The translations under genes and the position numbers were made by a program. Below the pieces are notes generated by a model that worked only from the letters and a program-made list of their open reading frames with translations, was not told where the DNA came from and searched no databases. A DNA stretch of 64,000 bases from Paragonimus westermani (lineage: Eukaryota > Platyhelminthes > Trematoda > Plagiorchiida > Troglotrematidae), in the NCBI GenBank assembly GCA_008508345.1, contig QNGE01003248.1, forward strand, positions 22,994-86,993. The letters run 5' to 3'. Shown here piece after piece: positions 50,801-62,221 of this stretch. Position 1 is the first letter of the stretch. Each line of letters opens with the position of its first letter.

Positions 50801-53800
50801 GCTAAGAACTCTACAAGTGAGCCAGTGACACCTTCCGTTTGGCCAATCTCAAAGCTATTTGGAGGACGCTTCGTGAATCGTGTAAACAACTGTCGGTTGT
50901 TGTCACCCTATATTCTGTAGAACTGCAAACAAGTGAATTATGAGCCGGCACACCATACCTCAGACGTTTTCATCCGAAAGATAACCGTGGTGGACAACAA
51001 TGAATATAACGGATTTTTAAAATACAACAGTCTAAATTGTACGAGAGTTGAAGAACAAATCTCATAAGCGTTAGCGCCGACTGCGTTCTGTTTTCCGGAA
51101 AAGCACCCTCAGTTGAAAGAATGATAACCCGAGTACGGTAAAGGCTACACAGAACACTCAACTGAGAGATACCGTACGATTACTGATGGTACCTACATAC
51201 CGAGTATAAAATACAATCGTTAGCTGAATACTTTGAAACCAAATTGATCCTGCAGGAAAATTCAGAAACTGCATATTTTTCCTCATCAAAAAAGTACTTA
51301 CTAACGTCTCGCCTGCCAAATGACTGTCCGACGTTCGGAACACATACTACAATATTTTCTAATGTAGGTCAAATTGCCGCCAATAACCTGACAGCCTGAC
51401 CTGCATTTCCGTTAACATTTCTTTTTTTGGGAATTACGGGATAGAATGGATGGAAGTATCCACCGCAGAGTTACAGTACATAATACTTCAAGGCCGTTTT
51501 CTCCTACTTCATCCGATGAAAGGTAAACGTTTTTTGTGGACATACACGGTTTTCTTCGGGCAGGGTGAGTGTGGATGCTGTCAAGGTAAATATGGTTTCT
51601 AAGTGTGAATGGAAAATGTTATTAATGTAACCGAAAGAACTGCCACCATTGAACTTTGAGGACACGTAACGAGCGTACATCAAACTTGTCGAAACTATCG
51701 AGTTCTGCTAACCAACCCGTACAAATGATAGTTGCTTTTCCGCCTACTGAGGATATTTCCGAGTTACTGAGACGTGTAATATTGAAAAACGAACTACCAA
51801 AAACCTCACGTTGAAGTTCGTACAAAAGTTATGTACATCATTACCGTGTCCATAATTTCGTCCGTGTTTTCGAAACTGTACATAAGTACAAGTTCATTAT
51901 GGCATAACATGTTGGGTAGGCGTACATAACCTTCAGAACGATTCGGGAGAAACCAGATAGACTGTAACATATCGATCCCCGGAAGTTCCCCACAGTGGAA
52001 AGGAAAAGATGGAAAACAGTAACTCCCGGTTACAAGCAAAGTAATCTGCGAATCTACTTACGACTTTGACAAGCCGCGAGTGTAACATGCAGTTCCAAAC
52101 TGCTTGGTAATCGCGTTCTGGCACCGCTTTTGTTAAGGCAATTTTAAAATGTCACACCCTCCATAGTTAACATTTTCGTGAATTTGTCGGTTGGGTAACA
52201 GTGCAGGACTGCTATCCGTTTCGGGTTTAATCACTTATGAAGACTTACTGAGAGCTCCAAACGTAAATTTGGCGTAATACGTACGTATTTTTTCCGTGTA
52301 AAAGGAAATATATTCTACAGTTTCACAGGTGTTGTTATGGAACCAACCGATTAACATCTGTCAGGTTCACAAGTGAATGTGCTAAAATAACAGAGATCAG
52401 CCAGTACAGGAGTAACATTGTTTTTCTCTCAGCGGTACTGTGCACACTGACAGCCTGAACACTCCTCATAGGGAAAATTGGTTGCCTATTTTTAAAACCC
52501 ACTCGTTCGACATTAGCTGCGATGTTCCAGGAGCGAACGGAGAAATATGTTTAACGAGTGATCGCAGCGAAGTTAGAAGGCAACTAAACTGGGTTTGCAG
52601 TTTCCCTCTAGAAACGTGTGGTCTTATCGTGAATGAGGCGTGTTGACCCTTTGTTATTAGTATGTCATCGCAGCTTCATGATATTCTGCCCCACTCCATG
52701 TTTGACTCGAAGGAATACAGTCAAACATAATTTAGTGTCTCCGGATATGATAAAAACTACTGGATTCCAACAAAATTGACGGTGGGTTAGTCAGCTGTCA
52801 GAATTGCATAACACAATCAGTTGCTTGAAGATAAAGGACGTAGTGATAACTTTTCACCTATGACGACCCTGATAAACTGGTTTGTGAAAAAATGTGAGTA
52901 GAGTTAATGAGTAGACCAGGTAACCCTAACAAACCTGCTTCTCTCATCCTGACAATTTAAAACAAGCTAACTGTTCGACTGTGTGCTGCTGATGGTTGCC
53001 TAATGGTTTAAGGTCTGATATTCCAAGATACTGACCGTCATCATGACCTTCAGCAGCCGAGTGATTGTCCTGTCCCAAGCGATGCTTACAGCGCTAGCAA
53101 CTGAGCAAAGACCGTTTTCAGTTTGCAAGGCAAACGGTTGTCCTGTTTAACATCGTTCAGGTTTCCAACGTCTGAAGAGTCTGGACAAGAACAAAACTGG
53201 TCATAGAATATAGATTGTGTCGCAATAATGCGTACTCATCATTTCACGTTTCCCCGAGTGTAGCCAGTACAAAACAGTAATAAGCGGTGAACCGTGTCCG
53301 TCTTTATCAACTGGTTGTGAGCAAACCACATATCCAAACTTCAAGTTGTTTGCTAACAAACCAACAAAATCGGCAGAAGAAAGTATGGTGTAAACTCGTT
53401 TGTTCATGGTTTGTAGCACGTTTTACAGCGACATTGCAATCAACGAATCGACGGTCGGATGATCCCAAAGACCAAAGTGAGGCGTTAGTAAATCATCCTG
53501 ATCGGATTAATAGTGTCAAGTAAATTGGACAACTCATAAATTTGATTGAAGCTTTACTTTGCCAGTGCGCTTAGGTTTGAAGACTGAGTATTCCGACCGC
53601 ACAAAATGACCTAAATGGTCAATACGGTTCCTTTCTAATGGATTTTCTAAAGGACTCAAATCGAGATCGTGACAATAATATGCTCCAATGTTGAATTCAA
53701 AGTACAGTATTGAAGTTAATTTCTAGTGATCATTTTACACACGTCTTGTATGAAAGCCTATCTGAATGTTAAAGCTGACAGGAAATTTGAAATTCTTTCT

Positions 53801-55044
53801 GTTTGATCACTTGTCAATACTCATTATCTTTCTGTCCGTGTGGTAATCACCTTAATTCAAATAGGGTCAGATTACGCAATTTCACCTCATCCTAAGCGCT
53901 GTAAATCATTTGAGTTTGGTGTCAGTTTGGTCGATAAAAAGAAGCTGCAAACACTGCTTGATTCGGCTATAATGCCGAACCTGTCAGAGTCCGAAAAATC
54001 CACTAACATCTAGTTGCTCTCTGTAAAGGGTTGCCATCAATCTGGCTTAAGCGAGGCACCATAATTTCACCGTAAACATGAGACTAAGATAATACTTGAT
54101 TTAAAAGGCCAACGTCTTGCATGTGACCTTCCAGACTTTTTCATATAGTCGACTACACTGAACAGTGTAGAAATTAAGGTCCCCATTGCTGTGGTCGATT
54201 ACTAACAGGTTGCACAATTCGCGTCTACAAATGAATTAATGCAAAATGGCGCGGAGTTATCTGACAAAACGGTCAGCAGTAAAATCGGTGAATGGTCTTC
54301 GCTGGCCAGCTAAAATTTTGAACGTTGAAGCTTTAGAATCATTCTGTACCATTCCCACACTGGAACACTGAACAAGGGACAAGTGCTCCATTAAACGAAT
54401 CTGTTTCACACACTCCCACCAGTTGCATGACGCGGGAACTAATATAACAAAAAATCTGCATAAAAATGCAAACGTTTTGCAAATAAAAAAACAGAGGTGT
54501 TGCTGTTGTGTGTGTATTAAACTCACAGCAGTCCCGGGGTTGCAGCTAGTTACTTCTGCGTGCAAAGTTGTGGCTGAAGCTTAGCAATTACCGAGTTTTT
54601 CGGGGATTTGAAAAATCGATAATTTTTACCTTGCATAATCACATTGAACGCTGAATTTAAATCCGGTCTCTAACAGGCGTTTGATAATCGACAAAGAGAC
54701 CGTGTGGGAGTGATAATGGAATTCCTTCGTTTCTTTGAAAATACTATCCGCTAGTCATTTCGAAATGTGCTTATCTAGTTTTGTTTGAAACCTTCCACTA
54801 GTTCTGTCCGCGCAGTAACACGTAAAGTTGTAGATTTCGCGGGAAACATAAACCGCAAGAATGCTTTCATTTGTCCAAGGCAGCAGTGATTTTCTAGTCT
54901 CAGTCAACGTATTCACTTCTGCACAATTGTAAGCACTCTTGATTGGAAGTTTGAGATGGTGGATTGCTCAGTACAGCGAATTGTCTGATCCGTATGAGAA
55001 GTTAAGTAATACGTCACAAATGTCATCTTTTCTTGACACCCCGC

Positions 55045-55239
55045 TTACTTCGAATGCCAGTTAATGAAGACTTTCGGGTGATTGTATTTTTGTAAACTGT
55101 TGCTGAGACGTTGTTCTTCTTCATCACTCGTGTTTGGTGTGCATGAATAAATATGATCTCCTACTGCACCTAGACCTCTGGCCATTGTTATCAACCGCGA
55201 TAGACAAGGTGACTCAAGAGCATTAACACTGACAGCCAA
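55045..55239 (-). pseudogene. Penelope-like element fragment, minus strand (dead)
   Basis: The minus frame contains NALESPCLSRLITMARGLG, then SDEEEQRLSNSLQKY and NHPKVFINWHSK before a stop. This resembles the Penelope-like connection region, where an Arg/Ala-rich helix is followed by Glu-Glu-rich sequence, Leu-Gln-x-Asn-(Gly)-Tyr-Pro and Phe-Ile. The usual Asn-Gly-Tyr-Pro is degraded to Asn-His-Pro. Neighbouring reverse transcriptase and endonuclease parts were not recognised in this orientation. It lies 0.8 kb from a plus-strand fragment of the same class. Confidence is moderate because only about 60 codons are readable. Confidence 0.45.
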
Positions 55240-55997
55240 CTGTGGATACCATGAGCACGGGGGTACAGTAACAAGAACGTATTATAGGGAAAAACTAACA
55301 GACATGTGACAAGCAATAATTGGACTCTGGTATGAGTGCAGTTTGCAACACTGACAGTAAAGTGACTAGAGATACACATAATTTTTAAGCAGAATGTGGG
55401 TATACAAGTTCGCAGGCGCACATCCCTTTGTTTGATCACAACTTGTCTTCGAATGATGACAAGCCAAAACAGACCAGACTTTGCTCGCTTAACTGGGGGT
55501 CCGTAAGTCAGTTGTCATCAGCAGTACTTCTATATACTTAGTGGAAGCTTTGCAATCCATCGGATGGACTACTCAATGGAGTGCAGAAAGTAACTTGGGT
55601 AAAACTTTGTGTGTCATGTTGATTGCCAAATTCGGATCAACTCATTGAGACTACACGTGAAGCTGTTAGTGAATAGTGAAATGCCATACGGTCTATACCT
55701 TCTTCACTTTATGTCAGTTTAAAACGTCCCAATTAGGTTAACTGGGTCTTGACGTCGAACAAAGTCGTACGGCTAATACGCACTGGGGTGGGCTGAAAAA
55801 CACACGCTGGTTTGGCTTTCACACAGTGAGAGGACGCAGGAATGCCGGGTGTACGGAGTGAAGAAAGTTAGCCTGTCTTGACTCACTCACCTGAGACATC
55901 TTAAATTGACATCAAGACATCTTAATCTGTAAAAGGTATGGAGTTTCTATTGCTTCAGGTCCAAACTGGACGCTCTCAGAAGTGATCAAACTCTTTT

Positions 55998-56730
55998 ATT
56001 TGCGTTTAGAACGCTCGCTCAGATAGGGCAATCTACTCGTTTCAAAAGTTTTGCATTCACAACGCTCGCTCGAACCATGTACAGTAGAATTCGCAGAATT
56101 TGCTCATTCGAGAAAATCGAGGAAGAATTAAATTTTATTCACCAAAGAGTGGTGCACAACGGATACCCAGTACACTACATTTCGAAACACGCTAGAGGAA
56201 GGTCGAGAGGTTCAATAACAGAACCAGCTTCCAGCAAACCTGTGTATATAAAACTGCCATACAATGGTGAGGATGTAACCAGCTTCATCCAAAGTAGGCT
56301 GAAATGTGCTCTCAGATTTGCGTAAAACGCGGCAGAATTGAGGCTGACTAACCAGATGTCATGGCTGCTCTGAACACCGAAGAAAGACCCAGACAACTCA
56401 TCCACCAAATCCAAAATTAGTTAAGGATTCACTTGTACTTGTGGAGTCAAGTACACCGGCCAAACGATGAGGACATTCCTGAAACGGGTCTCAGAGCACA
56501 TTCCAAAGTGGTTCGTGATCAGCAAGATTGGAGCCGCCCAATCTTCTATCACAAGATATTTGAAAGAAACGGGAGGTGAAATTCAGGCGGAAAAGGCTTT
56601 TCGTGTGCCACATAGCCCAACTGGTAGGTATGATTTACCTTTTGTTGACGCCATTGCTATACGTTGTTATAAACCCTCTCTTTGTGTACGGATACAAATG
56701 GTAGTCAACCTACCACTATCATGGTGTTAA
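55998..56730 (+). pseudogene. Penelope-like element 3' part: connection region plus GIY-YIG endonuclease (dead)
   Basis: The first frame (to 56,325) reads STRFKSFAF..., MYSRIRRICSFEKIEEELNF, VVHNGYPVHYISKH and KLPYNGEDVTSFIQSRLKCA. A decayed Ala-Ala-Glu-Leu-Arg-Leu stretch follows in a broken frame. A second frame (56,425-56,730) reads FTCTCGVKYTGQTMRTFLKR, SEHIPKW, SSITRYLKETGG, EKAFRV and ends after LPLSWC. Arg-Arg-Ile-Cys-Ser, Asn-Gly-Tyr-Pro, a Leu-Pro-(Tyr/Phe)-x-Gly stretch, Cys-x-Cys-Gly...Tyr-x-Gly-x-Thr and Ser-Glu-His are the ordered landmarks of the C-terminal half of Penelope-like proteins, whose GIY-YIG nuclease cuts target DNA. The parts are in different frames with stops between them, and the reverse transcriptase palm is absent, so it is a 5'-truncated dead copy. 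It may end in element 3' UTR after 56,730. Confidence 0.85.
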
Positions 56731-59700
56731 GTTCGTAGTCATGAATTTGTGTTAGTCGTCAAGTGTTTGTTATTTTCAGCTGTGTTTTGGTTATGCCATG
56801 CACGTAGGTTTATTTCTTTCTCTAATGTGAAGCTTACTCTCACTTAACCTATTAACTTCCGTCTATCTCCGCGTGTTTCATTGTAAGAACGCTACTGTCC
56901 GCATGGGTAGTCCCCTACTTGACCTGTTTAAAGTTGGAGCATTTGTTTCAACGCTTCACGATTAGTTTTACGCTACTCTCGCTGTGGCGCTTGATTCACT
57001 CCCATTTTACACCTATTTAAATTAATGTATGCCTGCTGAGCCTGCCTGTCCGTGCATCGTAATCGACGTGACTGACCAAAATGTCTCTACAAGGTACATC
57101 TTGCGTAATTTTACTTGCTCGTTGTAAATTTATCTGCAGACTTCACTGCTTTGATCTTTCATTTGCTACTGAATTTTAGTTTTTATGGGGTTGAAATCAG
57201 TCACGAGAGGAAAGAAACGAGAGGTTTATTTGAAACCCAGATTTTTGAGGTCACAAGCAGTCGGAACACGTGATGGAATGCACGTGTGGCGTGGAATTAA
57301 CGGACACGTTTGCCACTTCAGCTGAAGTGTCCAGAGAACAAATGGTTGAAGTGTAATATACTACCAAAACCACGATAAAACTAGTTGGGATAGTATAAGC
57401 AACCCTAAGAAGTGCTACTGACTGAGGATCAGAATAGCAAGTTATTTAGGAAGATATAACCCGTCAATCTAGTTTGACTGAACGTATCGAATGATCGACT
57501 TCTTCCACTAAAATTAAGGTATTGGATTAATTAAAAGCATGTGATTCAGGCAACGAATGAGGTTCCACTCAAGATCAGATACGTATCGATAGTAACCAAC
57601 AACCGATGTCCAAATAAGGTTTTGGAATAAGGGCAACCCGATATTTGGTTCAATTGCGTAAGTTTACTTCGCAGGTAATTCTGGATTACGACCTTCATGT
57701 GAAGGTAAGGCGTTTAGATGGGATTTCCTGAAAATGATGGAAAGTATTAAGTTTTGAATCATAAAAGAGGAAAACCGACTGCGTTCAAATGTTTCTTGAG
57801 GCTGGCTTCACATATCAAGAATCTCAACCGGGTTGTTCATTTACGGTGGAATGTTGACGGTTGTTACGTAAACATTTTTGAACAGCCGAACTTAATAGTA
57901 TGATTGGGAATCTGGGAGATTCACTTACATGTTCATGTTTATCAAACTTTATTGGCCATCATATCGACTGCTGAATTTGCTTTCCACCAGGACGTCTGTA
58001 AACAATATTATCACTAACCTACGGATTACGATAGGCTAGCACAGTTAATTTAGGCGGCAAACACGGAGTCAGTCCAGTGTACCTAAAGCTATGAGGGTCA
58101 CTGAACAAACGCGTGTCTAGAACTGGGAATGGCAACGCTCAGTTCAAACAAACTACTGATTAGAGCAGTTAACCTCAGAACTTAAAGATGATTTACAGCA
58201 ACCTATACGTGTAACAAACACCAGCTTCTATCAAGGTTTAACTAACCTACTCAGGAGGTTTGCTGTGATAGCCCCGACTACTCTCAGTAGTAAGCATGCC
58301 CTGGTGTAATCAAGCCACATTTTAGTAAACTTCGCGGACAGCGACACTTGGAGTTGATCCAGCAATATTCTATCCCCACAGATGACTCTGAAAAGACGGT
58401 TGTTGAAACCAAGAACGCGTCACAATGCACGCTGCTGCAAATGTCAACCAAAACGTTGGCTGTATCATAAAGTTCCTCTAAAATTGCGTCCCCGCACATC
58501 ATTTAATCAGGAACAATCAACTAAGCATTACTCCACAAATATTTACTGGCCTAATCTTTCCATCAACAAAAGGTGTGGAATTTAGTTGATATAAATCAGA
58601 TACCATTAGAGCCCTATTACAGCCTTCAGATTCTTGTGAATTTAGCAGTCAGCATTTTTTCACTAAAAGAAGAATCGTTCGTTTAACCGCCTGCAATGTT
58701 TACAGAAGGCCAAGAGGACAAACTATTATATCGCTTGTTTCAGTTCAACCTGTATGAGTTTTACAGAAAAGCCATTGGTTCATATTGTTACTGATATTGT
58801 TATCAAAGTAATTTATTGTGCAATATTGTAGATTGCTTGATTGAATGAAACCTGGCACTCTGAAATTTACATCTCAGGAGGTTTTCTTCGTCCAGAATGG
58901 TGTTTCCCAAACATATTCAGTTAAATTCCTAAATGTGTCACAATCGACCCTCAAGTACCATGTATTGAGTGAGCATCAGGACAACTTAAAACACCATTTT
59001 ATTTAATCCACTATAAAGGTACACAAGGGTATAGAGGTTACTGTGGTGTTTGAGATTGCTAAAGTCACTTCACCTCCCCTCATGTGACAGAACATCACAA
59101 AGAAATTAGGTCCCATATATACAAAACCTAAAGATATGCTTCGCCATTCGGAATCCACGTTCGAAACCTTGCCCCTTATGTTCCGAGAGTTCACCCAGAA
59201 AGCAATATTGGGAAAAATCTGTATAGATGATCTAGTAAAACTAAGAAGGTCAGCATTATCCAGAAAATGTTCTACACATTAGACACAGAGAACACTTCAC
59301 CAGTGATCGGTGCACTACTCAGTTTTGCCTTTGTAACTCGAACAAGCTTAGACATGATTTCACTGTCTAATTTGGTTTTTAAGAATTGTCTAAGCTTCTA
59401 CGTCTTAAACTGTCTCCCGGCATTTCAGGTGACCCATGACCACAATCTATCCATCACGTTCCAGTACCAAAAGAAACAGTCTCGGCAACCGCCTCGATCT
59501 TACTATCATCGTAATCGTAGAGGATGTCCTCTCCACTAATCTACCTCAGACACTCAATCAGCAGTGTCACGAATCAGTCTGAGCGAATCCAAAGATCCAG
59601 GTTAGTAATGTATGTAGCTTGTAGAAACTAACATAAAACAGTCACAAAAAGCACCTACAGTATCCAATCTAACCCAGCACTCCTGCTGGCTGGGATTTCC

Positions 59701-60344
59701 ACATTCACAATCAAGGTGATTAATGAAAATTGCAAAAACACTGAAACTCTCTCTCCTCATATATACACACACTGGCAAATACCGACATAGTTCGGATTAT
59801 TCGTGAATCAGCACAGTGTATTTCAGGGCGTGATCCTGGCCACTATAGGGTGCGTCGATACTGAACTTCATTCAGGTAGCCAGTCAGAATTTTCTCGAAC
59901 ACCTTTACCCAAAATTCTGTTTTGCACCAAAGTTTTAACGACAACGAGAAGACGCACTTTACTTGAATATTCATTAGTTAAAATAGTTTTGTCGTTTGGT
60001 TATCACATCATCTTTACTTCACCCCGTTAAGTTTAGGTTCCTGTGGAAGGAACTTCAGAATCTCTTTGATATAAGGTTTTAGAAAATTAACTGTAAAACA
60101 GACAGACAAGAACAGAGCGTGTACACTTGGGCTAACAACACCACTCACCGGTTCAAAACATTTTCCGTCCACTCCCTGTTTACCCGACGCATCTTGCCTA
60201 TGCGTTGAGCGCGGGGAATCGATGGAACTTCCAACACCCGTCTTCTTGAATTTGTGTGCGTCAATTCGACGGATTTCCTAAACCGTATATTGGAGAACAG
60301 TTGCAGTTTTGAGATGCGGGCAACTTGACACCCTTTAACACAGT
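56731..60344. other. No gene recognised
   Basis: The first few hundred bases may be the 3' tail of the preceding element. Beyond that I see only chance-like frames, apart from a possible 51-base exon at 59,550-59,600 described separately. Confidence 0.5.
59550..59600 (+). CDS. Possible micro-exon (weak)
   Basis: A pyrimidine-rich acceptor with a nearby CTAAT branch-like site (CTAATCTACCTCAG) is followed by 51 bases and a good donor (CAG, GTTAGT). One frame reads TQSAVSRISLSESKDP without a stop, keeping phase. Trematodes are known for very short symmetrical exons, which fits in size. No partner exon was identified with confidence, and such site pairs also arise by chance. Confidence 0.2.
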
Positions 60345-60760
60345 TTGCGTAATGTAGGCACGGGACGAGGTTATTTTATTCGAGCAAGCGACGTGTTGCC
60401 GGACTCCGGTTCGTGCTTAGCCCGGTTGTGCTTGCCTGCGTACGTGTGGGTCAAGCCGAATGCGATGTTTTTGGTGTTTGCGTTGGTGCGTGTCTACCTC
60501 ACCGGTAGCATCGGCGTCACCGGCCGGCCATGCTATCAGACCGTATATAATACTCAGGCCGGCGTGCGTAATTGCCAGTGTGCGCACATCCTCGTAGCGT
60601 CTGTTGCACTGACAGCACGTACGCACAAATGTTGGCCCAATCATATGTCGACATGTCCATAGGTGCAGGTGGGTTTGGGTCGCATAGCCCAATCGACACC
60701 CCATATGTTGTTTTTTATTGTTTGTTGTTTGCGTGCACGTTAGTGTAGCCATGTCTACCG
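60345..60760. promoter_or_regulatory. GC-rich, CpG-rich block with a TATA-like site (promoter or solo-LTR-like)
   Basis: Base composition changes sharply here from the AT-rich surroundings to runs such as CACCGGTAGC and CCGGCCGGCC, with CGTATATAATAC at 60,542-60,553 in the middle. Long frames on both strands (60,345-60,662 plus; 60,417-60,752 minus) follow from the lack of A/T stops and match no protein I know. It could be a gene promoter, the solo LTR or 5' end of a retroelement, or another repeat. I found no terminal repeat pair to settle it. Confidence 0.3.
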
Positions 60761-61457
60761 CGTCATCGCTTGACCTAAACTTTCAAAGTATCAGAAGACG
60801 TGGCCAGACAACACCAAGTCATACATGCCCCACAGTAAGTTTGGCATAACAAAAGTACGGAAAAATAGATGAAACCCATCTTGCTGATCCAAATTCACGT
60901 AAACGTTGGGAACAGTGACGGTCCATCTAAACCGGGTGGCCGAATGATACATCAATTTATCACTTACCTTTGTCGAATAAATCGACAGGCAATAACGAAC
61001 ACATCATTATAACATAATCCACGGTTGCATAAGACCCGTTCACTATTAATGTTAATCGCCAACGTCTAGTCTGATAAGTATTTGGAAGTCTGTCACATTT
61101 GCCTACAGATGGGAATTTCGGCTGTCATTCCTCAACTACAGGAAATACAAACCTAGAGGTTGCTCTTGCTAAAGCCTACCGGTAGTACACATTCTTGTTC
61201 TGGCTGGGAAGTTGAGCACACAGCATTTTAGGTATGACACACATGAGCTGGTCTTTCTCGCAGTGACTCTTAGCTGCTTTTAGCCAGGAGGGCAACTGAG
61301 GGACAAAACATTTTACAGGTGTCCAAACCGAGGATCGAGTATTTATGGTGTGTGGAGAGAGATTTCCAGAATTGCGTAGATGCAGACTAACAAATATGGG
61401 TTCGGGTAGGGATTAGACAACGTCCGTCGACGTGTAAACTCAGATGACTAATTTTCG
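60761..61457. other. No gene recognised
   Basis: Ordinary AT-rich sequence between the GC-rich block and the Penelope-like insertion. Nothing supported on either strand. Confidence 0.55.
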
Positions 61458-61616
61458 TATTGATATGTTCGCCGAGCTTGGCATTTAGGTTGCAAACGTT
61501 TCATCACTAGGCGAGGTGACATCATCAATGCGGAAGTGTTTCAGCGTATATTTTGAATGTGAAGATTGATCGATGCCTGCTCTTATATAGGAGAGGGAGT
61601 TGACCTACTAGCCTGG
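61458..61616 (-). repeat. Left inverted terminal repeat of the Penelope-like element
   Basis: Reverse complement of 62,222-62,380 with about two mismatches over 159 bases. The match runs from TATTGATATG to GCCTGG and stops sharply before TCGG at 61,617, where reverse-transcriptase sequence begins. It contains a CTTATATAGG TATA-like motif at 61,582-61,591. Confidence 0.93.
61470..61546 (-). ncRNA. Hammerhead-ribozyme-like motif in the left repeat
   Basis: Mirror copy of 62,292-62,368 on the minus strand. It carries the same two core departures and one more change that breaks the closing C-G pair of the middle stem (CTAGTGAT for CTGGTGAT). Likely inactive. Confidence 0.55.
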
Positions 61617-62047
61617 TCGGATCAGAACATTCCATCAGCAATGCTGTACAATTCTTGAACAAACTAAAACACGTGAGGATAGAAGAAGACGAAACAATGA
61701 TTTCGTTTGATGTCACAGCACTCTTCACATCCATTGACCTCACCCTAGCCAAAGAGACGCTGCAAAAGCTGTTAGAAGAAAATTCCCGACCGAATGAATC
61801 ATTGAAACCGGAGAACATATGCAATCTCACAGAGCTATGTTTGTCGACGTACTTCAAATTCAATGGCCAAATCTACCAACAACTTGAAGGGACTCCAATG
61901 GGTTCGCCCATATCCGGATTTATCGCAGAGGCGGTCATGCAGAGGTTAGAGAATATCACGCTACCAGAGATCAAACCGAAACTCTGGGTACGATATGTTG
62001 ACGATACATTCGTAATCTTTAAACGCTCAATGATTAAAGACATATAG
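61604..62047 (+). pseudogene. Penelope-like reverse transcriptase, central catalytic part
   Basis: An open frame of 147 codons follows a TGA at 61,601-61,603; no natural start is visible, so it is 5'-truncated. Landmarks in order are GSEHSISNAVQFLNKL (residues 6-21), MISFDVTALFTSID with the first catalytic Asp (about residue 36), YFKFNGQIYQQLEGTPMGSP (motif B) and RYVDDTFVIF with the paired catalytic Asp (about residues 131-134). These are the palm motifs of Penelope-like reverse transcriptases, which prime DNA synthesis on nicked target DNA. The frame ends at TAG 62,045-62,047; a +1 shift restores LLNNIFNDIKFTMEMET (62,049-62,099), which is family sequence, and homology then stops. The thumb and the GIY-YIG nuclease are missing, so the copy is dead although its palm residues are intact. 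Confidence 0.93.
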
Positions 62048-62099
62048 ACTGCTAAACAACATTTTCAACGACATTAAATTTACGATGGAGATGGAAACC

Positions 62100-62100
62100 N
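62100..62100. other. Undetermined base (N)
   Basis: The only ambiguous base in the window. It sits where reverse-transcriptase homology ends inside the Penelope-like insertion, so the frameshift and truncation next to it should be read with care. Confidence 0.99.
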
Positions 62101-62221
62101 AAACGCCATCGAACCCAAATACCGGTAAACCCAAACAGAGCAACTTGAACTGAAAAGACAAAATCAACCAATGGTGGGTCGAACCAGAGGCCAAACACAA
62201 CGGAAAGCGACCAACCAGAAT

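Larger units (their letters stand above)
41328..55044. other. No named gene; a few coding-looking scraps
   Basis: Long AT-rich stretch. It contains the split frame at 41,410-41,583, an 18-bp perfect palindrome at 41,874-41,891, a stop-poor plus frame from 48,406 to about 49,131, and unassigned frames at 43,763-44,056, 46,676-46,907 (three overlapping) and 47,965-48,237. No domain, RNA gene or clear exon pair was recognised. Confidence 0.5.

Noticed and set aside
52440..52646. Plus frame with Pro-Gly-Ala-Asn-Gly-Glu, considered as a collagen-like exon
   Set aside because: Only two triplets fit and the rest has no Gly periodicity.
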